Source: Natribacillus halophilus (lineage in GTDB: Bacteria; Bacillota; Bacilli; Bacillales; Marinococcaceae). From it: a stretch of DNA of 64,000 nucleotides. The notes beneath the pieces are model-generated. The model had not been told where the DNA came from and made no database searches. It saw only the letters and a program-made list of their open reading frames with translations. The stretch spans positions 124,001 through 188,000 of the forward strand of contig NZ_FNEN01000001.1 in NCBI RefSeq assembly GCF_900100185.1, in the 5' to 3' direction. Of this stretch, positions 9,754 to 19,608 are shown one piece after another. Position 1 is the stretch's first letter; the number at the start of each line of letters is the position of its first letter. The position numbers and the translations under genes were made by a program.

Positions 9754-11031
9754 CTGAGCGTTTATCGCTTCATGACATACTTTTTCCTCATCGATCGTAA
9801 GGAGTTCTCCGCGACGCATCAACGCACGCCCTTCGACAAAAACATCTGTGACATCCTGTCCCGAAGCCGCATAAACAAGGCTGCCATAATCGTTTACACG
9901 CGGAATTAAGTGCGGCTTCCCTGTATCGATTAAAATAAAATCAGCGTCATATCCTTCCTCAATCAAGCCGGTCCCGGGAAAACCAAGCGTTCGCGCACCA
10001 TTAACGGTCGCCATTTCCACTACCGACTGCGCGCTCGTCACCTCAGCCGCTTGTTCCGTTCCTTTATGAATCATCGCCGCCTGCCGCATTTCATCGAAAA
10101 GATCGAGCGTGTTGTTTGAGGCGGCACTGTCTGTGCCAAGGGAAACGGGAATGTGTTCGTTTAACAGGCGCGGAAGCGGGGCGATTCCCGAGCCCAGTTT
10201 TAAGTTGCTTTGCGGATTATGGGAGACGTGAACGCCCTTTTCTTTCATCCCGGTAATATCCGTTTCATTCACATGAACGGCATGAACAGCCAGCGACCCC
10301 TCAGCTAGAATGCCCGCTTCCAGTAGATGAGTGACGGGCGTTTGTCCGTATGTCGCTTCATGTTTCCTTACCTCCTGGCGCGTTTCCGCAATATGAATAT
10401 GCAAAGGAAGTGAAGCGTCATCTGCAGCGGTTTTAGCTGCGTGTAAAAAATCCGGCGGACACGTATAAGGCGCGTGCGGAAAGATAGCACCTCGCAGGCG
10501 TCCGCTCGGTGCGTTTTCACACGCATTTGCATAGGCCACTGCGGCGTTTAGTTTTTCTTTTTGCTCCGTTTTCGTCGACCCCAGCACGATCATCCCCCGT
10601 GCGAGTGAAGCCTTTAATCCCGTCTCCTCCGTGATACGCGCAGCACCTTCCCGGTTGAGGTGATACATATCCGCAAAACAAGTCGTACCCGAGCGCAACA
10701 TCTCCACGATGGCAAGAGCTGTGCCGGCGGCAGCGCTCTCTTCATCCAATGTCGCCTCTGCCGGCCAAATTTTTTCCCGCAACCAACGATCAAGCGGCAA
10801 ATCGTCACTGATGCCCCTGAGCAATGTCATGGGCGTATGGCCATGTGTGTTGACAAGCCCGGGCATGAGGATTTTCCCTCGTCCGTCGATGCGCTCATAG
10901 CCATCTGTCTCCAATTCCCCGCTCCTGGCAACCGCAACGATTTTTTTGCCCTTCACCTTAACAGCGGCGTCGGAAAAAATGCGCGTCGCGTCCATGACGG
11001 TCACATTTTCCACGATAGATCGCTGAGTCAT
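9730..11031 (-). CDS. mtaD: 5'-methylthioadenosine/S-adenosylhomocysteine deaminase (amidohydrolase)
   Basis: Metal-dependent amidohydrolase of 433 residues that most likely deaminates MTA and/or SAH to the inosine forms, an alternative to the MTA/SAH nucleosidase route. The metal ligands are visible: H63 and H65 in N-T-H-G-H, later histidines in H-I-H-I-A-E-T and A-V-H-A-V-H, and the aspartate in G-T-D-S-A-A-S-N. The start ATG overlaps the dinG stop by four bases (ATGA), so it is translationally coupled to dinG. B. subtilis has no gene of this family at this place. Related TRZ/ATZ chlorohydrolase-family enzymes act on other purines or triazines, so the substrate is an inference. Confidence 0.85.
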   Translation of the reverse strand: MTQRSIVENVTVMDATRIFSDAAVKVKGKKIVAVARSGELETDGYERIDGRGKILMPGLVNTHGHTPMTLLRGISDDLPLDRWLREKIWPAEATLDEESAAAGTALAIVEMLRSGTTCFADMYHLNREGAARITEETGLKASLARGMIVLGSTKTEQKEKLNAAVAYANACENAPSGRLRGAIFPHAPYTCPPDFLHAAKTAADDASLPLHIHIAETRQEVRKHEATYGQTPVTHLLEAGILAEGSLAVHAVHVNETDITGMKEKGVHVSHNPQSNLKLGSGIAPLPRLLNEHIPVSLGTDSAASNNTLDLFDEMRQAAMIHKGTEQAAEVTSAQSVVEMATVNGARTLGFPGTGLIEEGYDADFILIDTGKPHLIPRVNDYGSLVYAASGQDVTDVFVEGRALMRRGELLTIDEEKVCHEAINAQKKWKADR

Positions 11032-13826
11032 TCGCCTTCACCTCGCTCGTAAAAGTCTGCAGCTCGAGCGAGCAATTCGTGGCCGTCAGCATAAAACGTA
11101 GGCACCTCCGGCAAAGAACGCAAAAACACCTTTCCGTAACGCGCCTTGATCAAGCGCTTGTCCAATACGAAAATCAGCCCGCGGTCATTTTTCGTGCGAA
11201 TGAGGCGTCCGAATCCTTGTTTAAAGCGAAGAACTGCCTGGGGTAAGGCCAATTGGCTAAAAGCGCTCCCGCCGTTTGCTTCGATCTCTTCGGCTTTCGC
11301 TGTATAGACAGGGTCATCCGGTGGCGTAAAGGGCAAGCGCACGATAACGAGCGCGCGAACGTCATCTCCGGGCAGATCGACCCCTTCCCAGAAAGTATTC
11401 GTTCCCAGCAATATGGAACGTTCAAGGCTTCGAAACTGTTTCATGAGTTTAGCGCGATTGTCGCCGCTCACCCCTTGTGCCAGGAGGGTGTAATCCAGAG
11501 CGTCCATGTACGGTTTTAACATTCGATAGGCATTTTTTAACATTTGGTAAGACGTAAACAAGACGAGGATGCGACCGCTGACAATCGGGCTCAGCTGAGC
11601 GATGAAACGCGTCGCTTCCTCTGTAAAACGCTCTTCGCCATCCGCACGGACTTCCGGGAAATCTTTCGGGACGAGCAATTGCGCTTGTTTCTCGTGTTGA
11701 AAAGGAGACGCCAATTGTAAACAGTCCGTCTCTTCATCACCGAGGCCCAGTTGCTCCAGCAGATAGTGAAAAGAGCCTTTGACGGTTAACGTGGCCGAAG
11801 TGAAGACAATGCTTTTGGCTGTCGGGAAAAAATCGTCAGCGAGCTGCTCCCGTATATTCAGCGGTCGCCGGTAAAGTCGCAGGCGATCGGGGCGTTGCTC
11901 GGCATCACTCTCGGCCCAATACACTTGCTGCGCGTCTTCCTGTTCGACAAGAAGGGACGCAAGAGCATTATGCGCCTCTTCCATGTCGTTACAAAGGGTT
12001 TTCACTTTCTGCAATAACGGTTCCTCATGGGTACCGAACCCTTCTTTTCTTGCGACATCTACAAAGTTACGCCAGGCGCGCACCAACTCCTTGCCACCCA
12101 TTTCAACCCGTTTCCACTGCTCGTGGATAAGGTCGTCGAGAATATCTTTAGGATGGTACATATAACTTTTCCGTTGGTTTGATTTTTTAACGAGGGCCGT
12201 TTGCAAAGCGTTAAACAACTGCTGCCACTCCTGTTGTAACGACTGCAACTCTCCTTTTCGCTCGCGCAACCATTCCGTCGAAAACGCGTCCGCATGCGTT
12301 TCGATGAACACTTCAAGATTGGAAAATAACCCTGCGCTTTCCTGAACGCCAAAACGATTGTACAAACGCATGAAATGTTGGTAACTACTGCTCGTGCCCA
12401 GGTGACGTCCCGCGGCTTCTTCGAGATGATGGGCTTCATCGGCGATTACATAGTCATAGGCCGGAAGGATCCGGGTGTCCTGGAAATGATCGGTGAACAG
12501 CTGGGCGTGATTCGTAATAATCATGTCCGCCCCTCGCGCGTTTGCTTTCGCACGAGGATAAAAACAGTGGGGGAAAAACGAACAATTCCCCTGTGTACAG
12601 GATTCGGGATCGCTTTTTAAATCCTCCCACAGCTTGTAACCGCCGTTAGGGAGATTAAGCTCTTCTACATCCCCGGTTTCCGTATCCGTCAACCACACGA
12701 GAATCTGGGCGGCCGTTAATTGCTCATCGTAGGAAGCAGGTAATTGCTTTTCCATAAAATGTTTGAACTTGTGCAAACATAAATAATGACGACGTCCTTT
12801 GAGGACGGTCGCTTCAATGACCGTGTCGAGTGCCTTTTCCAGCAAGGGAACATCCCGCGCTTTAATTTGTTGCTGCAAGGCAATCGTCTCGGTGGCAATC
12901 ACGACCGGGCGCCGGGTTTTCCGGCTCTTGGCTACAGCCGGAAATAAATAAGCCAGGGTTTTGCCGGTACCGGTGGCCGCCTCTACCAAAAGGTATTTTT
13001 CCTCGGCAAAAACCTCCCCGACTTTCTGAGCCATTTCCACCTGGCTGGTGCGCTCTTCAAAAGAAGGTGAGGCATTTGCCAACGCCCCGTCGCTACCGAA
13101 AAATTCCTCCGTGGTCAGCGAGATACCTTCCCGGGCTGGCGGCGGCGGTTGCTCTTTTTGTTTTTTCAGGGCAAGTCCGCGATAAATATCATAATCGTCA
13201 TCGTTTTTTTGATGGCGCTGCCTTTTCGCTTTCATCGTTTCATACACATAAAAATGCAATCCCTCGCGCATATAAGCGGTGTACGGTTCGAGTTGTTCCA
13301 GTGTTATAGCAGGTAATGCCTGGATCTTTTCCATCATGCGGATCATCAAGCGGGCGGTAGCTTCGGCATCGCTGCCGGCGCGATGCGCCTGCGCGTGGGA
13401 GATATTAAAATGTTCGGCCAACGATGGCAGACGATAATCGGCGAGGGTAGGAAGGAGCATCCGCGCCATTTCGACTGTATCCAAAACAGGGCCTTGAAAT
13501 GCCCCGTAACCCGCGCGGTCAAACTCATTGTTTAAAAATTGTAAATCAAAATCGATATTATGAGCCACCAAAAACGCGCCATCCAAATCGTGCAAAAGCT
13601 CAGGAGCAAGGTCCTCAAATGTGGGAGCTTCGCTGAGTTCTTTTTCCGTGATCCCGGTAAGGCGGGCAATAAATGCGGGAATTTCCTGTTCGTATTGCAC
13701 TAAAGAGGAACGCGTTTTTGTGACTTGCATATCCTCTACGATCGCCACCCCGATCTCTATGACACGATCATGGTGGCGCGGACGATTTCCGGTCGTTTCC
13801 ACATCGACAACGACGAATCGGTTCAT
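11028..13826 (-). CDS. dinG: DinG-family protein: DEDDh 3'-5' exonuclease fused to superfamily 2 helicase
   Basis: Protein of 932 residues. The N-terminal DEDDh exonuclease begins V-D-V-E-T-T-G (D8, E10), followed by an XPD/DinG-type helicase with the P-loop T-G-T-G-K-T near residue 286 and D-E-A-H near 463. Four cysteines, near 351, 409, 414 and 420, sit where DinG/XPD proteins bind a 4Fe-4S cluster, so a cluster is possible. The exonuclease fusion is the usual Bacillota form. The ATG at 13826 was preferred over GTG at 13835 because AAAGAAGTGATC, almost a full anti-SD complement, lies at normal distance. It heads the dinG-mtaD pair; its role in repair or R-loop removal is inferred from the family. 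Confidence 0.92.
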   Translation of the reverse strand: MNRFVVVDVETTGNRPRHHDRVIEIGVAIVEDMQVTKTRSSLVQYEQEIPAFIARLTGITEKELSEAPTFEDLAPELLHDLDGAFLVAHNIDFDLQFLNNEFDRAGYGAFQGPVLDTVEMARMLLPTLADYRLPSLAEHFNISHAQAHRAGSDAEATARLMIRMMEKIQALPAITLEQLEPYTAYMREGLHFYVYETMKAKRQRHQKNDDDYDIYRGLALKKQKEQPPPPAREGISLTTEEFFGSDGALANASPSFEERTSQVEMAQKVGEVFAEEKYLLVEAATGTGKTLAYLFPAVAKSRKTRRPVVIATETIALQQQIKARDVPLLEKALDTVIEATVLKGRRHYLCLHKFKHFMEKQLPASYDEQLTAAQILVWLTDTETGDVEELNLPNGGYKLWEDLKSDPESCTQGNCSFFPHCFYPRAKANARGADMIITNHAQLFTDHFQDTRILPAYDYVIADEAHHLEEAAGRHLGTSSSYQHFMRLYNRFGVQESAGLFSNLEVFIETHADAFSTEWLRERKGELQSLQQEWQQLFNALQTALVKKSNQRKSYMYHPKDILDDLIHEQWKRVEMGGKELVRAWRNFVDVARKEGFGTHEEPLLQKVKTLCNDMEEAHNALASLLVEQEDAQQVYWAESDAEQRPDRLRLYRRPLNIREQLADDFFPTAKSIVFTSATLTVKGSFHYLLEQLGLGDEETDCLQLASPFQHEKQAQLLVPKDFPEVRADGEERFTEEATRFIAQLSPIVSGRILVLFTSYQMLKNAYRMLKPYMDALDYTLLAQGVSGDNRAKLMKQFRSLERSILLGTNTFWEGVDLPGDDVRALVIVRLPFTPPDDPVYTAKAEEIEANGGSAFSQLALPQAVLRFKQGFGRLIRTKNDRGLIFVLDKRLIKARYGKVFLRSLPEVPTFYADGHELLARAADFYERGEGE

Positions 13827-13891
13827 GCTGATCACTTCTTTTTGGTCTGTTCACTCTGACCTTTTCATTTTAGCATAATCCGCCTCAAGCG

Positions 13892-14743
13892 TCATGACCG
13901 CGCAAAAATAATATTATCGATCAACCGCGCTTTTGGATAACGAACAGCGACAGCGAGAATCAGTTGATCATCGGTATCATTGGTTGCTACGGGCTCCAGG
14001 CTCGGATAGGTTACAAGTTCCACGTACTCGATTGATGCGCTTAACTGTTCGGACAGCCATGTGGTTACATCGTGTTCCACGTCCCGGGCGTCTGCCTCTT
14101 GCAAACGACATTGTTCGACTCCCATTTTTAAACCTTCATATATCTTCGGGGCTTCCGCGCGTTCTTTTTCGCTCAAAAATACGTTTCGCGATGAGAGAGC
14201 AAGGCCATCTTCCTCGCGGACCGTTTCTCCGCCGACAACCGTTACGTTCATATGCAAATCTTCACACATACGCGTTAAGATCGCGAGCTGTTGCCCGTCT
14301 TTTCTGCCAAAATAAGCAGCATCCGGACGCACAAGCTGCAAAAATTTCATGACAACGGTGGCGACGCCGTCGAAATGGCCGGGACGATGTCTCCCGCAGA
14401 GCCGATCACTCATGTTTCCAACCTGCAGTGTCACTTCCGGTTCGCGCGGGTAGATATCCTCAACACCCGGTATCCACAGTACATCAACCCCTGCTGCGCG
14501 CGCCTTCTCGATATCCGCTTCTTCTGCGCGCGGATAGCTTTCGTAATCCTCCCCTTCCCCGAATTGTAAAGGATTAACAAAAATCGTCATTACCACTTGT
14601 TCATACTCGTTTCTCGCCTGCTCCGCCAGCTGCAAATGTCCTTGATGCAAGGCCCCCATCGTCGGCACGAGAGCGATCGAGCCGTCCGAATCCATTTGTG
14701 TCCGGCAGTCCTCGAATTCTTTTTTCGTTCGACATATACGCAT
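13892..14743 (-). CDS. panC: Pantothenate synthetase
   Basis: Condenses pantoate and beta-alanine with ATP to give pantothenate for coenzyme A. The 283-residue protein shows P-T-M-G-A-L-H-Q-G-H (residues 27-36, with the H-x-G-H nucleotide-binding pair), F-V-N-P-x-Q-F and S-S-R-N. The ATG has GAGGGGGG upstream. In B. subtilis panB, panC and panD form one operon next to birA and dinG; here panC stands alone, with only 18 bases to birA and 65 to dinG, so panB and panD are absent from this locus. Confidence 0.95.
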   Translation of the reverse strand: MRICRTKKEFEDCRTQMDSDGSIALVPTMGALHQGHLQLAEQARNEYEQVVMTIFVNPLQFGEGEDYESYPRAEEADIEKARAAGVDVLWIPGVEDIYPREPEVTLQVGNMSDRLCGRHRPGHFDGVATVVMKFLQLVRPDAAYFGRKDGQQLAILTRMCEDLHMNVTVVGGETVREEDGLALSSRNVFLSEKERAEAPKIYEGLKMGVEQCRLQEADARDVEHDVTTWLSEQLSASIEYVELVTYPSLEPVATNDTDDQLILAVAVRYPKARLIDNIIFARS

Positions 14744-14761
14744 GCTGCCGCCCCCCTCTCG

Positions 14762-15727
14762 TCACGATTCCAGATCTCCGCTGTAAATAGCGTGGACTTC
14801 TCCGTCTTGATCCTGCAGTTGCAAAATGCCTTCGTTATCGATGCCTAACATGTGACCGTGAATGGACTTATTTCCCTGCACGACCTTGATCGGCTTCTTA
14901 TAAAGTAAAGCATACGCATCCCAGGCTGTGCGAATATCCTTAAAACCGTTCGCCAGCCAGCGCCCGTACCACTTTTCAAAAGAAACAAACAGGGCCTGCA
15001 AGATGTTTGCCCGCGACCATTCTCTGCCGCTTTCCATACGCAACGACGTTGCTTTTTCCTGCAAATCGCCGGGGAAATGATCTTTCCTTTGATTAATATT
15101 TAAACCGATACCGACGATCATCATCTGCATCCTGTCGGATTCGGCTTGCATCTCCGTTAAAACGCCCGCCACTTTGCGGTCGTTGATATAAATATCATTG
15201 GGCCACTTAATCTGGGCAGAAAGTTCGGTCACCTCCGCCAAGGCTTCCGCCACCGCCACCGCAGCCACTAAGGTTAACTGCGGGGCCTCTGATATCGAAA
15301 TATCCGGTTTGACAATGATCGAAACGCTGATACTCGTATGATCGGGAGATTGCCACAATCGTTCCATCCGGCCGCGGCCTCCCGACTGTTCACTGGCTAC
15401 GACGGCGGTTCCGTGCGGCGTTCCTGCCCGATAAGCTTCTTTGGCAACGCTTTGCGTTGAGGTAACCGTCGGTTTATAGATCGTTGTCTGACCGATGCTC
15501 TTCGTGGGAAGACCGGCCTTTATTTCCGCTTCACTTAATGTGTTCGGCCGTTCTTTAAGCTGATAGCCTTTGCGGGGAACGGCATCGATCACATAGCCTT
15601 CCCGGCGCAAATCTTCCATGTGTTTCCATACAGCCGTTCGGCTTACCCCCAGCCGTTCGCTTAACTGTTGGCCGGAAACGTAAGTATCCTTCATTTCGAT
15701 CAATATACGCAATAATTCATGTTTCAA
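14762..15727 (-). CDS. birA: Biotin--protein ligase / biotin operon repressor (BirA), TTG start
   Basis: Attaches biotin to carboxylase domains through biotinyl-AMP and, with its DNA-binding domain, represses biotin genes. An N-terminal helix-turn-helix (about 17-38) is followed by the ligase core with G-G-R-G-R (116-120), K-W-P-N-D and the C-terminal SH3-like domain. The TTG at 15727 has GGAGG at 7 bases, gives 321 residues and overlaps the cca stop by four bases (TTGA), a coupled start. The protein is the bifunctional group II type. Its operators were not found in this window. Confidence 0.93.
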   Translation of the reverse strand: MKHELLRILIEMKDTYVSGQQLSERLGVSRTAVWKHMEDLRREGYVIDAVPRKGYQLKERPNTLSEAEIKAGLPTKSIGQTTIYKPTVTSTQSVAKEAYRAGTPHGTAVVASEQSGGRGRMERLWQSPDHTSISVSIIVKPDISISEAPQLTLVAAVAVAEALAEVTELSAQIKWPNDIYINDRKVAGVLTEMQAESDRMQMMIVGIGLNINQRKDHFPGDLQEKATSLRMESGREWSRANILQALFVSFEKWYGRWLANGFKDIRTAWDAYALLYKKPIKVVQGNKSIHGHMLGIDNEGILQLQDQDGEVHAIYSGDLES

Positions 15728-16860
15728 GAAATCACCTCCTCCACCCAAGCGAGTATTGCCGCACGCTCATTGCTGACCTCTCCGTCAACAACCGCCTTCT
15801 CCAGCTCTTGCAGAACTTCTCCGAGCCACGCGTCCGGCTCGCGATCGATATACGTACTGATCTCAAGGGGATGTACAGCCAAGTCCTGACGACTTGAAAT
15901 AGGCAATGCTGCGATCTGCCGACAAACATCGATCCGTCCTCCAGGTACATTGCCGGAAAGGGCATGAGCCGTTTTTTCCGCGGCCACCGCCAGGGCTTGT
16001 CCTGCTTCATACAGCCTCTGGCGGCTCCAGCCTGATTTCAGTCGTTTCCTCGTGTAAAAAAACAAGCGCTCCACGTTCTTGATCAACCTTTCCGAGCGCC
16101 GCCATTTTCGCAAGCTGGTGCGTATGTGTTCCTCTCCAAGCTGAAAGAAAAAAACGACCCATTTTTCCGTCAAGGTGTCCACCATGTCCAGGGCAGAAAA
16201 CGTAAAGGATGTATCCGGGGTTCCCGGGGATAAGACCGCGATAATGTCTTGTTCCGCCAACCATTGAAACCCTTTAGACGCATGCTCGGTATAAAGCAGA
16301 CGGTTTAATTCGTCGCCGACTCTTTCCCCGGGCACCCTGGTCAGACGATAACGATAGGTTTTACAGGCATTCACAGTCGCCTCATCGACCAGGAACTGAT
16401 CATTCGCCATGAGCCGTGCCGCGCGTAAGATACGCAACGGGTCCACAGCTATCGCTTCATCGTGGAGCAAGCGAAGCACACGCGCATGCACATCTTTTTG
16501 CCCATGAAAAGGGTCGATGACTGCTCCTTTTGCGTTTACGGCAATCGCGTTCACGGTAAAATCTCTTGCTGCTAAATTTTCCTCGAGGGACTCACCCTTT
16601 AATGCGCTGATATCCACGCGCACACTCTCTTTCTTCATGGTCAAAAGCGGAACGCTCGTTTCAATCACGGTCGCTTCCGGGAGAATATCCGCTATTTCAG
16701 CCAATGGGGCCGAAGTCACGATATCTAGATCCTCGGCCGGTTTTTGCAAAAGCCAATTGCGGACAGCCCCACCGACGATATAAGCTTCGTGATTATAGTC
16801 ATTCAATACGTTTAACAGCGAGGATGCCACCCGCCACTCATCTGTTGTTTTCATAACCAT
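15724..16860 (-). CDS. cca: CCA-adding tRNA nucleotidyltransferase
   Basis: Adds or repairs the 3' CCA of tRNAs. The class II nucleotidyltransferase head shows G-G-A-V-R (30-34) and the metal-binding D-L-D (44-46), followed by R-D-F-T-V-N-A-I and the E-D-x-x-R-like neck motif. At 378 residues it is slightly shorter than B. subtilis Cca (397). The ATG at 16860 lies 20 bases inside bshA and has GGAGA upstream; a second ATG two codons on is possible. It overlaps birA by four bases. Confidence 0.93.
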   Translation of the reverse strand: MVMKTTDEWRVASSLLNVLNDYNHEAYIVGGAVRNWLLQKPAEDLDIVTSAPLAEIADILPEATVIETSVPLLTMKKESVRVDISALKGESLEENLAARDFTVNAIAVNAKGAVIDPFHGQKDVHARVLRLLHDEAIAVDPLRILRAARLMANDQFLVDEATVNACKTYRYRLTRVPGERVGDELNRLLYTEHASKGFQWLAEQDIIAVLSPGTPDTSFTFSALDMVDTLTEKWVVFFFQLGEEHIRTSLRKWRRSERLIKNVERLFFYTRKRLKSGWSRQRLYEAGQALAVAAEKTAHALSGNVPGGRIDVCRQIAALPISSRQDLAVHPLEISTYIDREPDAWLGEVLQELEKAVVDGEVSNERAAILAWVEEVIS

Positions 16861-17980
16861 TCAGCATCTCCGCATAAAGCTGTTCGTATTCAGCGACGAT
16901 CGTGTCACTGTTAAACTTCGAGAACGCACGTGCTTTCGCCGCGCTTGCCATTCGCTGGTGCATCGCTTCATCCCTGAGAATGGCCAAAGCAGCCAGCGCC
17001 GCTGCTTCATAGTCGTACACCGGACAGATCAGGCCCGTTTCCCGGTCGTTAATCACCTCGGGAATGCCGCCGACATCGGTGCCGACGACCGGCACACCGA
17101 CGGCCATGGCTTCCAGGGCGGTAAGGCCGAAACTTTCCTTTTCCGACAGCAAAAGCATCAAGTCCGCAAGAGCGAGCAATTCATAGATTTGGTTCTGGCT
17201 CCCGAGAAATAAAACGTCCTGTTCGAGGCTACATTCATGGACGAGTTTTTCCAACGAATGACGTTCCGGCCCATCTCCGATCAAAAGCAGCTTGCTTTTG
17301 CGTTCTCTTCGGATAAGTTTGAAAGCGCGAATGACATCTTCAACCCTTTTTACGGGACGGAAGTTCGACATATGTACGATCACATCTTCATCGTTATCGA
17401 TTCCGTATCCTTGTCGCAGTGCCTGTTGGTCATGCGCCAATGTCACGTTTGGAGGTACAAAATTATGAATCGGCTCCATGGGTCGGGAGATGCCAAGTTG
17501 TTCCCGCGTCTGTTCGATGAGAAAATGGGAAACGCCCGTGACCTTATCGGAGCGATCAATCCCGTAACGAATGATGTTCTGCAAGGAAGGGTCGTAGGCG
17601 AGCACGGTAATATCTGTGCCGTGCAAGGTGGTCATCACTTTGACCCGCCCGCCGCTCATATCCTTGGCCAAAGCAGCGGACACGGCGTGGGGAATCGCAT
17701 AATGGACATGTAAAATGTCCAGGTCATACATGTTGACTACATCGGCCATTTTGCTTGCCAGCGTCAGATCATACGGCGGATATTGAAAAACCTGGTATTG
17801 GTTCACTTTCACTTCATGGAAGCGAATATTCGGATAGACGCGCTGTAATCGAAAAGGCAAGCTCGACGTTATAAAATGGATCTCATGTCCCTTTTCCGCC
17901 AGTCGCTTACCAAGCTCCGTGGCTACGATGCCGGAACCGCCAACGGTTGGATAGCACGTGATTCCAATCTTTAAGGACAT
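16838..17980 (-). CDS. bshA: N-acetyl-alpha-D-glucosaminyl-L-malate synthase (bacillithiol)
   Basis: GT4-family glycosyltransferase that joins N-acetylglucosamine to L-malate, the first step of bacillithiol synthesis. The 380-residue protein starts with the family G-I-T-C-Y-P-T-V-G-G-S-G motif and ends with the GT4 E-x7-E region (E-K-E-S-F-G-L-T-A-L-E). Its SD AAAGGGTGA is good. It overlaps cca. In B. subtilis the deacetylase gene bshB1 lies between mgsA and bshA; here only 36 bases separate them, so the deacetylase must be encoded elsewhere. Confidence 0.93.
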   Translation of the reverse strand: MSLKIGITCYPTVGGSGIVATELGKRLAEKGHEIHFITSSLPFRLQRVYPNIRFHEVKVNQYQVFQYPPYDLTLASKMADVVNMYDLDILHVHYAIPHAVSAALAKDMSGGRVKVMTTLHGTDITVLAYDPSLQNIIRYGIDRSDKVTGVSHFLIEQTREQLGISRPMEPIHNFVPPNVTLAHDQQALRQGYGIDNDEDVIVHMSNFRPVKRVEDVIRAFKLIRRERKSKLLLIGDGPERHSLEKLVHECSLEQDVLFLGSQNQIYELLALADLMLLLSEKESFGLTALEAMAVGVPVVGTDVGGIPEVINDRETGLICPVYDYEAAALAALAILRDEAMHQRMASAAKARAFSKFNSDTIVAEYEQLYAEMLNGYENNR

Positions 17981-18016
17981 TCACCCTTTACTTCCTTTCT
18001 TTCCTGTATTCGATCT

Positions 18017-18436
18017 TCACTCGTTACCCTCATTGTCCGACGCTTTCGCGACATGACGAAACTCGAACGCCCCCGCATGCAAACCGGCCAACAGGACTTC
18101 CGCCGTCCCCATATTCGTGGCGATCGGCACATTGTGCACGTCACAAAGGCGAATGAGCGCACTGATATCCGGTTCATGGGGTTGCGCCTGCAAGGGATCC
18201 CGGAAAAACAACACGAGGTCGAGTTCCCCCGTGGCCACACGTGCCCCCAGTTGTTGATCACCTCCGAGGGGGCCGGATAAAAAACGGGTTACCGTTAATC
18301 CCGTCGCTTCAGAAATACGCGCGCCGGTCGTTCCGGTGGCGAAGAGAGCGTGGCGAGCGATGGTGTCCTGATAGGCGAGCACAAAATCGACGAGTTCATC
18401 TTTCTTGCGGTCGTGGGCGATAAGCGCAATATTCAT
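18017..18436 (-). CDS. mgsA: Methylglyoxal synthase
   Basis: Converts dihydroxyacetone phosphate to methylglyoxal, a bypass of lower glycolysis. The 139-residue protein carries the family signature G-P-L-G-G-D-Q-Q (D60 catalytic), an early A-H-D, and T-G-T-T-G in the phosphate site. It starts 4 bases after the dapB stop, with GTGGAG in the dapB end as its SD. Bacillithiol, made by the next gene bshA, takes part in methylglyoxal detoxification, so the linkage makes sense. Confidence 0.94.
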   Translation of the reverse strand: MNIALIAHDRKKDELVDFVLAYQDTIARHALFATGTTGARISEATGLTVTRFLSGPLGGDQQLGARVATGELDLVLFFRDPLQAQPHEPDISALIRLCDVHNVPIATNMGTAEVLLAGLHAGAFEFRHVAKASDNEGNE

Positions 18437-18440
18437 GTGC

Positions 18441-19232
18441 TTACTCCACGATCTGCTCGAGCCCGTAAACGAGCGTTTTGACTGACATCACCGTCTCCAC
18501 CGCCAGCTTCACACCTGGCATAAAAGACCCTCGGTCGATGGAATCGTGACGAATCGTTAACGTCTGTCCACTGCCGCCGAAGATAACTTCCTGATGAGCG
18601 ACGAGGCCGGGTAAACGGACGCTATGAATCGGCATACCGTCCACCTGCCCTCCTCTTGCACCATCGAGGGTTTCCGCTTCGTTGGGATGGCCCTGGTTTT
18701 TTGCCACGCGCTCTTCAGATATGAGATCCGCGGTTTTTAAAGCCGTTCCCGAAGGGGCGTCGAGCTTATTGTCATGATGACGTTCGATAATTTCCACATC
18801 ATCGAAATAACGCGCTGCCATTTGCGAGAATTTCATCATCAAGACAGCGCCGATGGCAAAGTTCGGGACAATCATGGTCCCCAAACCCTTCTCCTCGGTC
18901 TTGTCACGAAGACGAGCAATCTCTTCATCCGTAAAACCCGTCGTGCCGATCACCGGCCGAACATGGTGATCAAGTGCGGTTTCCAGATTTATTTTTGCTG
19001 CCTCCGGGGTCGTTAAATCAAGGAATACATCCGTCTCTACTTCGGAAAAGCACCGGGCGGCATCCGTGTAAACCGGACGTTCTTCATCCGTAAATCCCGT
19101 CTCGTCTGTCGTCTTGCTGTCAAGGTAAGCAACGAGCTGAAAATGCGCGGTGTGGGCAATGAGGTCACGGGCCGCCGTTCCCATTTTCCCGCGGGGCCCC
19201 GCCAAAATAATTCGAATATCACGATTAGCCAT
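18441..19232 (-). CDS. dapB: 4-hydroxy-tetrahydrodipicolinate reductase
   Basis: NAD(P)H-dependent enzyme of the lysine/diaminopimelate pathway, which also leads to dipicolinate in spores. The N-terminal Rossmann motif reads G-P-R-G-K-M-G, the catalytic E-R-H-H-D-N-K is near the middle and the substrate motif is D-A-P-S-G-T-A. The second ATG (19232) is preferred over the one at 19238 because AAAGGAAG lies at proper distance. It gives 263 residues, and the start overlaps the ypjD stop by eight bases. Confidence 0.95.
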   Translation of the reverse strand: MANRDIRIILAGPRGKMGTAARDLIAHTAHFQLVAYLDSKTTDETGFTDEERPVYTDAARCFSEVETDVFLDLTTPEAAKINLETALDHHVRPVIGTTGFTDEEIARLRDKTEEKGLGTMIVPNFAIGAVLMMKFSQMAARYFDDVEIIERHHDNKLDAPSGTALKTADLISEERVAKNQGHPNEAETLDGARGGQVDGMPIHSVRLPGLVAHQEVIFGGSGQTLTIRHDSIDRGSFMPGVKLAVETVMSVKTLVYGLEQIVE

Positions 19233-19578
19233 CGTCATCTTCCTTTCCTTCCCGGATCGGTGTCCACCGGTCCCGGTCTCTATCGTTAAACTTATTCATA
19301 ACCGTGTCAAAACTCTCGTTTAAATCAATACCCTGGGCATTGGCGAAGCAGATGAGAACGAATAACACGTCTCCCAGTTCTTCTTCTATGTTTTTCTCAT
19401 TCTCCGTGCTTTTTTTCGGTTTCTCGCCGTAAGTGTGATTGACTTCTCTCGCCAGTTCCCCGACTTCCTCCGACATGCGCGCGAGCATGGATAGCGGAGA
19501 AAAGTAGCCTTCCCTGAACTGGCTGATATAGTCATCGACTTCTCTTTGCGCGGTTTTAAGCGTTAGCTCTTTCGTCAT
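19225..19578 (-). CDS. ypjD: MazG-family nucleotide pyrophosphohydrolase YpjD
   Basis: Small all-alpha NTP pyrophosphohydrolase of 117 residues, probably cleaning modified nucleotides. The metal-binding E-E-x-x-E (S-E-E-V-G-E-L) and E-E-L-G-D motifs are visible. The ATG at 19578 was chosen because GGAGGGAG precedes it. The gene heads the ypjD-dapB-mgsA-bshA-cca-birA-panC run, in which most genes overlap or nearly touch. The real substrate is not known for this family member. Confidence 0.85.
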   Translation of the reverse strand: MTKELTLKTAQREVDDYISQFREGYFSPLSMLARMSEEVGELAREVNHTYGEKPKKSTENEKNIEEELGDVLFVLICFANAQGIDLNESFDTVMNKFNDRDRDRWTPIREGKEDDDG

Positions 19579-19608
19579 GGGCTCTCCCTCCACTTTTCAA
19601 GTAAACAT

